Shown: positions 22,865 through 35,304 of the stretch, one piece after another
How positions within the stretch are numbered: position 1 is the stretch's first letter
Layout: each line of letters opens with the position of its first letter
Assembly: GCF_947179165.1 (NCBI RefSeq)
Contig: NC_077247.1
Span: 16,971,501-17,035,500, forward strand
Source: Solanum dulcamara
Taxonomy: Eukaryota; Streptophyta; Magnoliopsida; Solanales; Solanaceae
Length of the DNA stretch: 64,000 nucleotides
Direction of reading: 5' to 3'
Translations under genes and position numbers: made by a program
Notes under the pieces: model-generated
Databases searched by the model: none
What the model saw: only the letters and a program-made list of their open reading frames with translations
Told to the model about the DNA's origin: nothing

Positions 22865-25800
22865 TGTCATGACCCAACCCCGTAGGCCATGACTGAGGTC
22901 TGACCTGGACCCTCGTATACATAACTATCAGATGTAACAATAGATTTAAGAACTATATATAAGAAACCCAGTGGGTTATAATGTCTTTATATACATATAC
23001 TCTTTCATTTGTCTCCTGAGGAGTTACTACTAGTCATATCATGCAAGGGCGCGCAAGCCGACAAGGATGCCATAGCATATTAACATTTACAATACATCAT
23101 GTAGACACAGCTGAACAGAACTTACACATATAACTCTCACACACACATGTCTACAGACCTCTACGAGTGTTAATGATATCATAGTAGGACAGGGCCCCCG
23201 TCGTACCCCTGAATAAATGAATATATACATCAACAAATTAGTACCAATAATTTAGGCTCTGGTACAATGGAGCACTCCAAAATCATTGAGTGGAAATCTA
23301 AAGATGGCGAATCCCCAAATCATGTATTTGTATCTGCGGGCATGAAATGCAGCCCCTCGAAGAGAGGGGGGTCAATACGATATATGTACTGAGTATATAA
23401 AGCATAACATATCATAAATAGGATCACATCTGAAATAAAGGTTCAGGAGACAAGTATGATACTCAAAAAATCACTGTACCCATGCTTTATAAGGTAAAAT
23501 CATGCATGCTCACATCATATATAATATTTGGCCCATTATGGACACGGTGATTAATATAGGACCCATCTCAGGGCTCGGTTCCATCATCACACCATCGCGT
23601 CATCATATCATATCATCATATACATATATATCAAGGAACATATGGCCTGATCCATATACATATATATATCATACCCAACCCTTTAGTGAGGGACTCGGTG
23701 AAGAATATAGAGAAACTGAGAACGATAACATACCCGGGCCATTGTGGGACTCGCTACCATAATCAAGTTCATATCATCATATCATCATATACCATACCTG
23801 GCCCTTTAGTAAGGGACTCGGTAACATACCCGGCCCATTATGGGACTCGGTGAACAATGTAGTGAAAATGCACATGATAACATATCCGGCCCAGGACTCG
23901 GTGAAAGATATGTTACAGCATACACGAGCAGAGTAGTAAGTAACCACACATAATGTAAATCATTATCTGAGACTCAATGAAGTAACCAAGTGAACCATCA
24001 CTTGAAGGTCAGGGTAGGAATTATCTAAAGTACCCTCTAGATGTCACTAAGGACTGTATCAAATGAAGCCTCAGAAATCATAGACATGTATCAAGATGCT
24101 GCTAAATAACTTATGGGATCGAATAAATCTGTCATCATAGAGTCCTTAGGGATAGGAGCTTATATCTCCAATTACTATTCAACATATAGAAGACTCGAGG
24201 ATAGTAGCTCAACTACTTTTAAGAGTTTTAATTTCAAGAAGTAGATAAGGATCATGAGTCTTGCTCGAAGCTTATGAATAAGATTACCCCAGATTCCATA
24301 TACCTATCATTCGTAACTTATATCTAAGACATGCCAAAGGAAAAGAAAGGATAGACTTTACATACTTACTACTTTCTATCATATAGAAGACTTGAGAGGC
24401 AATAACTCAATTATTGTAAGAGTTCTAACATCAAGAAGTGGATAAGAGGCATGGATCATACTTGGAGCTTTATGAATGGAATTATCCCCATATTTAATAT
24501 ACAAACCATTTATGGCTAAGACATGCTAAGAGAAAAGAAGGATAGCATTACATACCTTTAACACTTATTCACCACGTAGCTTGTACGCTGCCCAATAGTA
24601 TCTCAACCTATATTAAGATGTTAAACACTATAGTTAAGCTACGAAAGGATACTCAACATAGTTTATTATTAGTAGGTTATTTCTAGAGAATTGGACAGCA
24701 CCTACCCTATATTACTCACCTTTATTACATCCAAGCCAACCATACAACTACCAAGTAGCATCAATAATCACACATTCAAGTGCTATATCAAGGTTAGCCG
24801 AGTTAAGCTTCAAGAACGTCCCAAAACATCCCGCACACTTATTCTAAATTAGCCCACACACGATTACAACATCATTTACTTAAATGCAAGAAAACCATGT
24901 CAATATTATCATAAGTACCGCAACAGCCCACAAGGCCAATTCAATTTAATTTTTTATCATTTAATTCCTTTCCGCTTATCACATACTTTATAATAATAAC
25001 AACTAAAATGGGAATGAAACTTAGTTCTTCATGTTCAAATACAACCAGCCCCTACGTGGCTTTCAACAACATCAAACAAAATAGTAATTAAAATGGACTC
25101 ACCATTTCCAAATACAAACATCCCCTCAACGCCAACCTGCACACTTTTGTACTTTCAATCCACATTTACATATTCACAACACGTCTAAACCCTTACATAA
25201 AATATGTAAAACAACAATCATACCTTACCTTAATATGTGGATTCCTCAACTTGGCTGGATCATGTGGACTACATATTGGTCCCTCTTTCTGCCCTAATAC
25301 TTACTCCACATTGTTAACCACCTCCAATTGATCGGGAAATACCTTAGAAAATTAATTTATGGGTCAAGGCTTGAGCCTCACTGTATGGAAGCCATGACCG
25401 TCCCTTGTTCTCTCCAGGTTTCTTCAAAGTCTTCAAGTGTGGATGAAGAACCACGTTGCTAATCACCTTCAAATGGGTCAAAATTACCTTAGAGAATTAA
25501 TTTAGGGGCCACGATTTTGGAGCTCCTTTGCTGTAGCTAGGGTCGGTCCTCTCCTTTTCTTTCTCTCTAATTTTCTCTCTAAATTTCTAAGTGTAGAAAA
25601 AGACCAAAATGAGTCCTTAGTTATAACTTAGGGTTATATAATCTCCCTTTGAGGGTGAAACGTGTAATCCCCTAAGGGTGACACGTGTCCAGCTCCTAGG
25701 CCACCACCTCGCTCATACAGCCACCTAACTACTGCCATGTATCATTGGTGGGGTCTACCTTAGCAGGTGCATCACCTACTCACTCCAAGTAGGAGAATCT

Positions 25801-26179
25801 CCTACTTGAAGTAGGTGCATCAACTACTTGCTTCTTTTCATAGGTTCATAATCTCGTCTCAGTTTAAAAACCTATATAATCCTTTCTACTTAAGCTCGAC
25901 ATATGCTTCAAGTAGATTGATTATGTAAGACATCCACGTTGGTAGCTTACGCAATTAAGTCGAGTTCCACGACTCATTACTTGTCCTTCAACTCCTTTCA
26001 AATCCTTATAACCCTATTCAAACCTTTCCTACTCGCACAAAATTAGTCTATGCCAAAGATGAGGCATCACATCCTCCCTTCCTTAGAGTTGTTTGATAAT
26101 GTGATAGATAGTATAATCACATGGCATTTTTAAGAAGCTTAAGAAAATGTTCTAAAGTACAAAAGTACAAGGTTTAAGA
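22865..26179 (-). repeat. TE-C 5' LTR
   Basis: 3315 bp, plus-strand left end TGTCATGACCC, right end ...GGTTTAAGA (decayed GGTATAACA). It is collinear with 15722-19035, and the repeat array is at about 23510-23910. No gene is visible in it. Confidence 0.92.
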
Positions 26180-26184
26180 AGAAT

Positions 26185-27105
26185 AATGAAGTCAGCTAAC
26201 TTTCTACCGATTAAGACATCTTATAGCGCCGAGGATTATGCTAAGTTGTATATTTAGGAAGTTGTAAGGTTGCATGGCGTGCCTTTGTCAATTATTTTGG
26301 ATCGTGGTACCTAACTTACTTCTCATTGTTTTAGATCATTTCAAAGGGGTCTTGGTACTAAGTTGAAGCTAAGTACCAAATTCCATCCTCAAACCTATGG
26401 GCAAGCTGAATGAACAATTCAAACACTATAGGGTATGTTAAGGGCTTGTGAATTAGAGTTCAAGGGGATCTAATACGACCAGTTACTTCTTATTGAGTTC
26501 GCTTACAACAATAGCTATCACTCAAGTATTGAGATGGCGCCATTTGAGGCTTTGTATGGGACACGATATAGGTCTCTGGTTGGTTGGTTCGAAATGGGTG
26601 AGATGACCTTGTTGATTCTAATTGATGGTTGATTTTTTGGAAAAGGTCATTAGAGAAAGGTTGAAAATAGCTCAAAGTCACCAAAAGTCATATTCTGATA
26701 CTAGGAGAAGGGATCTTAAGTTTATGTGGATGATTGGGTATACTTGAAGGTTTCACTCTTAAAGGGTATAGTTTGGTTTGTTAAAAAGGGAAAGTTGAGC
26801 CCTAGGTATGTGGGGCCTTATAGAATCTTGAGACGTGTTGGCTAGGTTGCTTATAAGTTAGAATTTCCATTGGAAATATCTATTTATCCGGTATTCCATG
26901 TGATGATATTGTGGAAATATATAAGAGACCCAAGTTCCATTGTGCCTTTGGAAGTAGTGAATGTTGAAGAAAATTTGAGCTATGAAGAGGTTCTAATCGA
27001 AGTTTTGGACTGGAAAGTCAAGAGATTGAGGAACAAGGAAGTTGCATCTGTCAAGGTCCTTTGAAGGAATCAACAAGTCAAAAGATCTACATGGGAAGTC
27101 TCATG
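26185..27105 (+). pseudogene. TE-B integrase core and chromodomain tail
   Basis: Continuation of TE-B integrase after TE-C, beginning in the MKSANFLPIKTSYSAEDYAKL block. The ISDRGTQF equivalent (near 26290) is damaged. The ERTIQ glutamate motif near 26410 reads as a stop followed by TIQ. Later pieces include YALYGTR-like and WVYLKV-like stretches, and the open segment 26870-27064 (PVFHVMILWKYIRDPSSIVPL to KRLRNKEVASVKVL), the integrase C-terminus and chromodomain. The end of pol is shortened after STWE. Confidence 0.82.
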
Positions 27106-27218
27106 GTTTACACATTTTATTTGTCGTTGCATTCATGTTGGGTTGCTAGTCCCCATTCCATCTCCTTTCTATGCTATTTGATTCTCATTTGTAAATGAAT
27201 GTTCCTAAGGGGAGATAT
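27106..27218 (+). other. TE-B 3' untranslated region and polypurine tract
   Basis: Short spacer ending with the purine tract AAGGGGAGATA (27207-27217) immediately before the 3' LTR. Confidence 0.75.
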
Positions 27219-29370
27219 TTTAAGACCTCATAAGTTGAAAAGTCAAAACAAAGGGAAAACTTTCAGAAAAGTGGACTTCCCTCAAGTTTATAAGCCATCT
27301 ATGAGTCGTAGGTGCTTCTATGAGTCGTAGGAGTGACTCGTAAAGAGGTCCCTAAGGGAAGAAAATGGGATAAGAATTAGGGAGACCCTACGTATCGAGT
27401 TGATGACATGTTTCCCCTTTGACAACTTATGAAACCAACCCGTAAAGTAAGATCGGAGACTCAGTTCTCAGGGTATCTCAAACCCTGTAGGATGAGTCCC
27501 TTCTACGCATTGTAGAAGCATTTACGACTTGTAGAGATGAGTCGTAGGATAAGTCATGAGGTCTAGTTCTTATGGTTTTTCTCAGACACTGCATGGAGAG
27601 TCATTTCTATGACTCATCGACCCCTCTACGACTCGTAAGGACTAAACATAGGGTCTATCCGGCTCAGTTTAAAGAGGGTTATTTTGGCCCTTTCCTATAT
27701 TTTATCAATAAAGTATGGTCTTTTCGGGACTAAAATCTACCCTATTTAAGGACTCTAGGCCTTCTCAAGCCCCTCATTTTCTCACATTAACTCCGTTACA
27801 CAAAACTCTTTCCTCTAAAGATTTCCTTTAAGGTTTTCTCCCTCACCAAGCTGATTTCTAGGTTCCTCAAGAGCAAGTTCTTCTTCCAACCACAAGGTTG
27901 AATTTATTAAGGTATGTCGGTCTCATCGATGGGTTCTTCTACCTTTGGAGCCCAAGACCCTTTTAAACTAAGTCTTTGATTTCAAGTAAGAATTTCTTAG
28001 GGTTTACTCTATTTTCTACTTAATAGCATGAATCATGATTAAACCATTGATTATTGGTCTATTTTGATGCAATGTGAATTCAAATGCATGGAATGATCTA
28101 TTACAAATGTCTTCTTTATTTGATTTCTTAAAGGCTTTTCTTGAGATTCATGGTGGGTTATTCAATCCATGATTTTAAATTAAGGACTTCCATAATCTTT
28201 ATGCATGATGTCCATTACTCACATGTTGAAGGTTTCATTGACTTTAACCTACCTAATTTCACTCTATTTTCATGAAAGTATGATGTTAAAGATATGGACT
28301 CCAACTTAATGTTTATGAAAGCTAATGATTATTATAATGGGTGTATTTTGAATGAAATGATGAATGCTGATGTGAGTCCTTCTCACCCAAATTAACAGAT
28401 TCTTTATGTGAAAAGACAATTCTTGCATATTTGAATCACTAAAGGTTTTAATGAGCTATTTTACCGAATGATGATTGATGTCTTAAATTATAAGTATGAT
28501 TACGTTACTAAGATAACTATTTTAGCACTTAATGAGGCTTTAGATGGGGTTTGGTAAGGGAATACTAGTAGAAACCACTTCTTTCTTGAACTATGTGCTA
28601 ATATAGGAGCCCTTTTAGGCTAGGCTAATGGATCCACAAATGGCCATTAAATGCCAAAAGAATGAATGTTGACGGAGTTCTACCTTGGAAAGTAGGCTTC
28701 CCTTCCAATGTAGGGGGTTACATTAGATTTCATGTTATAGCTCACATGTCGGTTATAATTATCTTCCCACAAATAAATGTTTCGAAATCTATTTACTTAA
28801 TTATTTACTTAATTATTCATGCATGCACTCACTTATGTACTTTAATTTATAATTGTCTTAATGTCTTCTCTTGTATTGCATGCCTACATACTTAGTAGAT
28901 TCAAAGTACTAATGCATACTTTTGCCTACATGTTATTACCATGTAGGGACCGACGTTCCTCCTCATTCTCCTTCTTGTGGATAATTGAGATTTCATTGAA
29001 GGCTACTAGTTGGTGAGTTCCCATGTTTTGGGAATAATATTCCTTTTGCTTTGTATCTTATAATATGTTGAGACCCTTCAACATTTATTATGGAATTTCG
29101 TTTCCCTAGATTGAGGGTGAGCTAGGGACTTGTCTTAGCCTTCGCCTAATCTAAAGGATAGGGGTATTGTTGGACATATGTAAATTGACGTTTAACTATT
29201 ATGGTTGTTTCTATGATGTTTCCCTTAGTCCCTCTTTTCCTTTATTTTCTTCTCATTGTTTATTGTCATGATCTATGAAAGGCTAAATAAATGCTAAAAG
29301 TCTTGGGTGAGGTACCTCTGGGTTCCTCATTCATCGTGTCGTGTCTAAGACCTAGGCTTGGATCTTGACA
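27219..29370 (+). repeat. TE-B 3' LTR
   Basis: 2152 bp, starting TTTAAGACCTC (decayed TGTAAGACC) and ending GATCTTGACA. The right part matches the truncated 5' LTR at 7595-8598. U3 at 27290-27660 is rich in short palindromic units built on TACGACTCGTA. A perfect hairpin sits at 28925-28947 (arms CCTACATG and CATGTAGG). Confidence 0.88.
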
Positions 29371-30155
29371 CTTTGTTTGTTCTCTTCAACTTATTATGCA
29401 TACACCAATGAGTCTGGAGGTGTCCATATCTGGAAAATCAATAGTGCAGCCTGACACTCCTTCTTCACATGTTTGCCCTAGACAGAGATAAAATTCCTCA
29501 TCGTTTCTCTCATATCAAGAATTATCTCTTGGTCATACCTGGACACCTAGATGAAATTAAGGTTATACTCTTTCACAGTCAACTCATCTTGCTTCAGGTT
29601 CACAAACTCTTCAACTTTTGCTTCCCTCAGCTCTTGGGAAAAGAAGAGGTCTAGGAATATAGTCTCAAACTCATCACAAATAGCAGGCTCTGCATCCTCA
29701 CATGAATCTCCACCCATTGGTTGTTCCAGACATTTGCAACATCCTTGAAATGATAGGAAACAAGCTCAATTCCCTCAATCTTAGTCGCATTCATAACTTT
29801 TAGATTCTTTCATATCTCTTCTATGAAGTTCTCGGTATCCTCCTCAACTCTGGATCGGATGAAGACAAGTGGGTTCATCCTTAAGAAGTATCTAATTCTT
29901 GTAGCAGCAGATGGATCTTGAGAACTAGAGCTAGGGAGAGAAGTGACTTAATGGCCCAACTGGGCATCCATCAACTGTGTGAGCATAGTGATCGCTCCTC
30001 TAAACTCAACCTCATAAATGAGGGTAGGTTGGGCAATCTATGAAACTTCCTAAGTTCCATTATCCATCTCATGCTCAGCTGCTCAAGCACTATTTCTTAT
30101 CTATATTCTAGATGTTGGAGGTATAGGTAGTTGGTGGAATCTCATTGTTGACAGC
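29371..30155 (-). pseudogene. TE-D gag remnant, truncated by TE-B
   Basis: The minus strand shows a capsid block of a Gag subtype different from that of TE-B and TE-I: RIRYFLRMNPLVF, VEEDTENFIEEI, KVMNATKIEGIELVSYHFKDVANVW. It follows an N-terminus holding AITMLTQLMDAQLGH. Stops and frameshifts are frequent. The nucleocapsid knuckle and everything beyond are missing because TE-B starts at 29370. The exact start codon is uncertain; an ATG near 30155 is the likeliest. Confidence 0.75.
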
Positions 30156-30380
30156 GTTTCTCTGACTGAGAGTATGTTTTGAAAGAATGATCTAAAAACA
30201 TGAAACAAACGAATTAGAAGGAGATTTTATAGAGTTGAACTCTATCGCACGAATTGAGGTATTAAAAAGTGAAATAATTACTAAATTCCTATATCCTCCT
30301 CAATATAGATGTGGTGTGCTTCACATCGATAAAGAGGACTCTACTAGACTCAGCTTCATAGACATCCTAGGACTCTTGAG

Positions 30381-30400
30381 CTCTGCACTCTGATACCAAA
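30381..30400 (-). other. TE-D primer binding site
   Basis: The minus strand reads TTTGGTATCAGAGTGC, matching the initiator-Met tRNA site. It lies two bases from the LTR end; 30156-30380 is untranslated leader. Confidence 0.85.
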
Positions 30401-30402
30401 TG

Positions 30403-32627
30403 TGTCATGCTTCGAGTCTACAACCTAGGTGTGGTCACCACTCAGAAATCATTGTTGGCTCCTAAGTGAACCTTTGGCCTAGCTAACTACTTAGAGAAAG
30501 ACTTAACCTACGATAAAAGCTAACTCAGATGGGCATGAAAGGAAATATAATAATTTCTTCTCAAAATATATCTCAAATACTCCAAATAGTTAAAAGATGT
30601 TTAAAAATATATATTAAGAAAACTAAAATAAACTCCAATCTCTGTATATATCTATGAATCCTCTATTGACCCAAGATAGGTACCGAGACAGGCCCATGGC
30701 TACCTCAAAGGATTAATAAGTAAATACCAAATAAACTAAAAGAGTTACTCCGAATGTAAGAAGGTCCCACCAAAAACTAATCTTTAACAATGTGCCGGTT
30801 GAGGATCTCTATCACCTGTATCTGCATCATTTAATAATGCAACACAAAATGGTATCAGTACATGGAATATACGGTATGCAAAATAGCTGGAAAAAATATA
30901 CTCAAAGGAAATACATACAGAAATATCTCAACTCGATAAAGCATGCAAAGACAAGAATAAGACAATTTCTTACAAAATATAATTAGTGAATGCAACTCAG
31001 TATAAAAATAATATTTACTTTTTGGGGAGTTTCATTAATCAAAAACCATCTCTATGACCATCAATGATACAATGATATTTAGTTGTTGCCACGGCCGTCC
31101 AATACCTTATAAGGGTAAGGGATGCAAACTCATCTCATGGATCCAATAAAGTATGTATCAGGGACTGTAGTGAGGATTACGATCCTATCCAATGCTGGTT
31201 ACGTAGTTTATGGGGTTTGAATTATATAGACTCTTACCCAAATTAGTGTTGAATACTACTCCCAAAATATAGTATTATGCTCATGAACTCAAGTGAGTGA
31301 AAATATTCAAAATAACATCTCATTGGACTTTACTCTATTTCAATCAATTCTTCTCATCTCATTACACTCTCTTTGAAAATATTATACTTCTCAAGCTGAG
31401 AAAACATATAAAGTATAGCTTTTGGCTCCTCAACTCAGTCTTACACAAATGCATAATTACTCGAAGCTCATTTAGACTCTAAAAATCAGGGAATAATAGA
31501 CTTCTTAACTCAATGTATGCTTAATCACCTTTCTCAATTAAGAGATTAAATATGTCATTCTTTAACTCAAAATAATGCATGAAAGTACGCAATGTAGATA
31601 TATAAGTAGGGATTATGTGAATGCAAACATGAACAAGAAATTTAAGAACTTGAACACATAGGAATAATCTCAAAATCAATAAATATACAAGAAACTCAAT
31701 GAGAGAAAACATAATTAACTCAAAAACTCAATATAACCAGATTAATTCTCAAACTTATACTGACTGAACGGAGATGTAGGGCAAAAGGACGAACTCAGTA
31801 TAATGTTGTGATTATCTAAGTGAAACTCAAAGAAGTTGGTTGAAACGCTCGAACCTTAGATTTTCTCCTCTTCAATTCTTGCGCTCAAAATATTCTAAGT
31901 TTTAATGAGAGAAAAGGCACGTAGAGTAATGATAAAGGAATTAAATTAGTCCTATACCAATAGGGTTTTTGTTTTGGAAAGGTGGGACAAGAAAAACTTA
32001 CACTTTATTAAAATGGGCTAGGGTTGTTTATGGGTCGTTCTACGGAATGTAGAACTTTATACAGGTTGGAGAAAACCCATTATAAGAGCTGGGTCCAAAA
32101 TTAGACTTTACTAGAACTTCTCTTAATGGGTCTATGACCATTCTTCACGAGTCACAGACCCTAATATGGATTGTGGAAGCGGATCATAGGAACACTGGGG
32201 TCTCTTAAGGGTCAATCTCTACTGACCGTCCTATGGTTCATAGGATTTGTTATGGGTGGTATACACTTTTCGTATGGTCTTGGTGATAATTCTAGTAGCT
32301 ACAAAATTATGTCATTGGGTCTATAATTCTCTTCTTTTACAAGTCATAATTCAGTCTCGTTGGACTGGCTCTCAAGAATGGGCACTTACACAAGCCATAA
32401 GATGCACCCTATTTTGACTAGTCGTGCCATCAAAGTCAAATTTCCAAGGAGGGTTTCAGAAGATCTCAATTTCTTCAAAGTGTTGGGGGTTTCTACGAGA
32501 TCCACCTATGACTCGTAGAACCTTCTACGGGTTGTGGGGTCTAATCATGGTTCAGTGGGCTGTGTTGTCCTCAATTTCTAAAAGATACTTAGGATTGATC
32601 TTAGTTATATTAATGCGGGGTGTTACA
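30403..32627 (-). repeat. TE-D 5' LTR
   Basis: 2225 bp with minus-strand start TGTAACACCCCGC at 32627 and end ...AGCATGACA at 30403. It is a separate LTR family from the others here. No gene is visible; 60-75-codon frames inside it are fortuitous. Confidence 0.85.
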
Positions 32628-33036
32628 CTTATTTTCTTCACTCTTTAGCAAGATGGTCATACACGTGGTTCAGTAGCTGGGGGTGATGCACCCCCCGAAG
32701 GTAGAGCCCTAGCTAGGGGCAGAGGATGACCCCTAGGTCATATGAAGACTGCAATACTAGCTCAGGACTAGGGTAGAGAGGTGACTCCAGAGCTAGTAAT
32801 AAAGCCTCAAACAACTCATATTCCTCCACAACTGGTGGGATTAGAACCATTCTTTCCACCACCCCAGCCAATCATGGCACCATATGCATAGACAAATATT
32901 TCTCAGTTATTAGCCATGCTAGGGGGCATATAGAAGTCCCCAACTCTAGCTATGCCAACACCGTAAGATCAGCCTGTATCAGCAGCTCTCCAGGTTGAGG
33001 TGCCACCAGCAATTGTAATTGCCCAACCATTCATTA
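32628..33036 (+). pseudogene. TE-E: N-terminal gag fragment of a chromovirus
   Basis: Plus-strand fragment readable as TRGSVAGGDAPPEGRALARGRG, REVTPE, QTTHIPPQLVG, PPPQPIMAPYA and ISQLLAMLGGI, with scattered stops. This arginine-glycine then proline-rich N-terminus is typical of a Solanaceae chromovirus Gag type, recalled from memory. The start codon at 32645 is followed by a frameshift. The piece is bounded left by TE-D and right by TE-F, so it is the oldest identifiable target in this part of the window. Confidence 0.68.
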
Positions 33037-35295
33037 TGTCACAACCCAAGCCTAAGGTCCTAGACGTGACACAGGGAGTGAGACACCAGGAGGTTCCTCA
33101 CCCAAGCCTCTTCACATTCATTAAGCTTTTTTATAGGAAATGACATTCAAATAAGAAACGCAAATAAAAGGGGTATAGGGACTAAGGAAAACTTCATAGA
33201 ATAAGAGTGAACATCATACATTTATGTCCAAAGATATATCAACTAAAAAACTTGACAGTGGCTAAGACATGTCCCTAACTTACCCTCAATCAAAAGGAAA
33301 TAAGTACCATGAAAGGTATTTAAAAGTCTTTACATATCATAAGATTGAAAGGAAAGGAATATTGTTCCCGAAATGTGAGAACTCACCAAAAATAATAGCC
33401 TTCATGAATCCAACTAGACACATGGAGGTGAGTGTGGAGCCACACCGGTCCCTACATGGTGATATCAGGTAGGCAATAGAGTGTGCATTAGTACTTTAAA
33501 TGTATTAAGTATGTAAGCATGCATTAACATTGGAGAAACATTAGAACATTATATAATATGGAACATAATTTTATGCATGCATGCTTAATCAAGTAAATAA
33601 CATTTAAAATATTCGTTTGTGGGAAATTACCATAACCGACATTTAAGAAAATCTGAGCTATTACATGGAATCCAACATAACCCCCTACATTGACGTGGGG
33701 AGTCTACTTGCCGGGTAGGACTCTATCACTTCATTCATTTCTTTAACTATACTTTAAGGTCTTTTGTGGATCCACTAGCCTAAGCCTACAAGGGATCCTA
33801 TATTGGTACATAGTTAATAAGACAGGGGGTTTCTATTAGGATTCCCTTACCAACTCCCACCATAATGCACCATTTGGTGCTAAGCCAAATCCTACAGAAT
33901 AGTTCATATATCATAGTAACATCGACATTTATATACTTTGGGACATCAAATCATCATTCGATAGAATAGCTCATTAAAACATAATGATTCATATGTGAGA
34001 ATTATCATTATCACATAAAATCCATTCTTTTTCTAAGAAGCCTATTTCATCATCATTCTATTATTCTTTAAAGACCTTCACATTCATAGTAGTAAAACTT
34101 TGTAAACATTGGGTTAAAACCCCTTTCAAACAATATAATATTCTTTAAAAGTCATAGTAAAACATGGTGGGCTTAGTCAATTCAACTTCAAATCATTTAC
34201 ACCAATACTAGCATGCATGAGAGTAATGGAATGCATCAATTTTAAACATATCTGTGACAACCCACCAATTCACCTTAAAATACCTTTTATGCCTTCATAT
34301 AAGGACCTTTACTAAAATCATCAATTTCATATAATTAAGAGCCAATATAAGTTAATATAGGTAAATGAACTTCGAATACTCAATAATATATACATTTAGA
34401 ATCATAATATAAAAACCCATAAAATTCATACTTGAAATTGAATTGTTAAGTTTGGAAAATACTTGGGTTGTATGGGTGGAAGGACCCATGAATGATACCC
34501 ACATATATTTGGTAATAAAGCCGTAATGAAAGATTGAAAATTGAGGCATGAAGAATTAGAGTGAAACCCTAGCTTTCCTTGATGAGGAAGAAGGCCTTGA
34601 AAGGAGGAAAGGTTTTGTTTGAGAGAGTTGATCAGTAATGAGGGACTTGGGAAGGATTTGGGTCCTTATAAAGGGTATATTTCAGTCCCTAGATGAACAC
34701 ACCATAATTAAAACGAGGAAAGGAATAAAATGCCCTTTTAAAAACCTAGCCGGACAGACCCTACAATTGGTTCCTATGAATCGTTAGTGGGTCAACGAGT
34801 CATAGAAATGGCTCATCATATAGGGTTTGAGAATGCCCTATGAACTGACCCTTAAGACTTTTACTACAACTCATCTCTACAAGTTATAGACCTTTTTAAG
34901 AATCGTAGAAGGGACTCATCCTGCAGAGTATGATAAATCCCTACGGACCGTGTCTCTGAACTTCCTCTACATCTCATTTATATGAGTCGTCATTTGGTCT
35001 ACGGGTCATAGGACCCATTCGTCCTACAAGGTCTAAGAACCCTGCAGATCTAAATCTCTGAACCTTCTCCACGAGTCACTTCTATGACTCGTAATACTTT
35101 CTACGAGTCATAACTTTACTCGTAAAGTCATTTCTTCCCTTAGCCAAAATTTCCAACTTCATCATCAAGCCTATGAGTCACTCCTTAAACTCATAGGAAT
35201 GTCTACGACTCATATGTTGAGTCATAGATACTAGAACTAGTTTATTCTCCCACGTCTTTCCTTCTTTTTGACTTTTTGACTTACGAGGTATTACA
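33037..35295 (-). repeat. TE-F 3' LTR
   Basis: 2259 bp, minus-strand start TGTAATACCTCG at 35295, end ...GGGTTGTGACA at 33037. U3 (about 34750-35230) carries ACTCGTAG-type palindromic units, and hairpin material lies near 33450-33520. No gene is visible. Confidence 0.85.
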
Positions 35296-35304
35296 ATATC
35301 TCTC

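Larger units (their letters stand above)
15722..26179 (-). mobile_element. TE-C: complete minus-strand LTR element with 3.3-kb LTRs and a short interior
   Basis: 10,458 bp with a perfect 5-bp duplication AGAAT at 15717-15721 and 26180-26184, inserted into TE-B integrase. The LTRs are 15722-19035 (3' LTR) and 22865-26179 (5' LTR), 3314 and 3315 bp, about 90% alike by eye. A primer site follows the 5' LTR and a polypurine tract precedes the 3' LTR. The 3.8-kb interior keeps only integrase and chromodomain scraps near its 3' end. It lacks recognisable gag, protease and RT, so it was either non-autonomous or heavily deleted before or after insertion. Confidence 0.92.
7595..29370 (+). mobile_element. 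TE-B: Ty3/gypsy chromovirus split by a solo LTR and by TE-C
   Basis: Complete plan of a plus-strand chromovirus. It has a 5' LTR (7595-8598, first about 1.16 kb missing), primer site, gag, protease, reverse transcriptase, RNase H, integrase, polypurine tract and 3' LTR (27219-29370). The coding part is cut twice. The RT segment stops at VGYY at 11290 and resumes after a solo LTR with RRSVEGL at 14642. Integrase stops at 15721 and resumes at 26185 after TE-C. Both interruptions carry 5-bp target duplications. Removing the insertions gives an ancestral element of about 9 kb. It sits in the gag of minus-strand TE-D. Confidence 0.85.
29371..32627 (-). mobile_element. TE-D: minus-strand chromovirus, gag and 5' LTR only
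   Basis: Minus-strand element whose gag is cut at 29371 by TE-B. Its pol and 3' LTR would lie to the left of TE-A, outside the window. The 5' LTR spans 30403-32627, with the primer site beside it. The LTR end at 32627 touches the leader of plus-strand gag fragment TE-E, so TE-D probably inserted there. Confidence 0.82.

Noticed and set aside
13720..23910. CRISPR-like array of repeats separated by variable spacers
   Set aside because: The units are imperfect, spacing is irregular, they lie within plant LTRs, and no cas gene is present.
29469..29748. Overlapping 61- and 65-codon frames on the plus strand
   Set aside because: They are the antisense of the TE-D gag capsid region.
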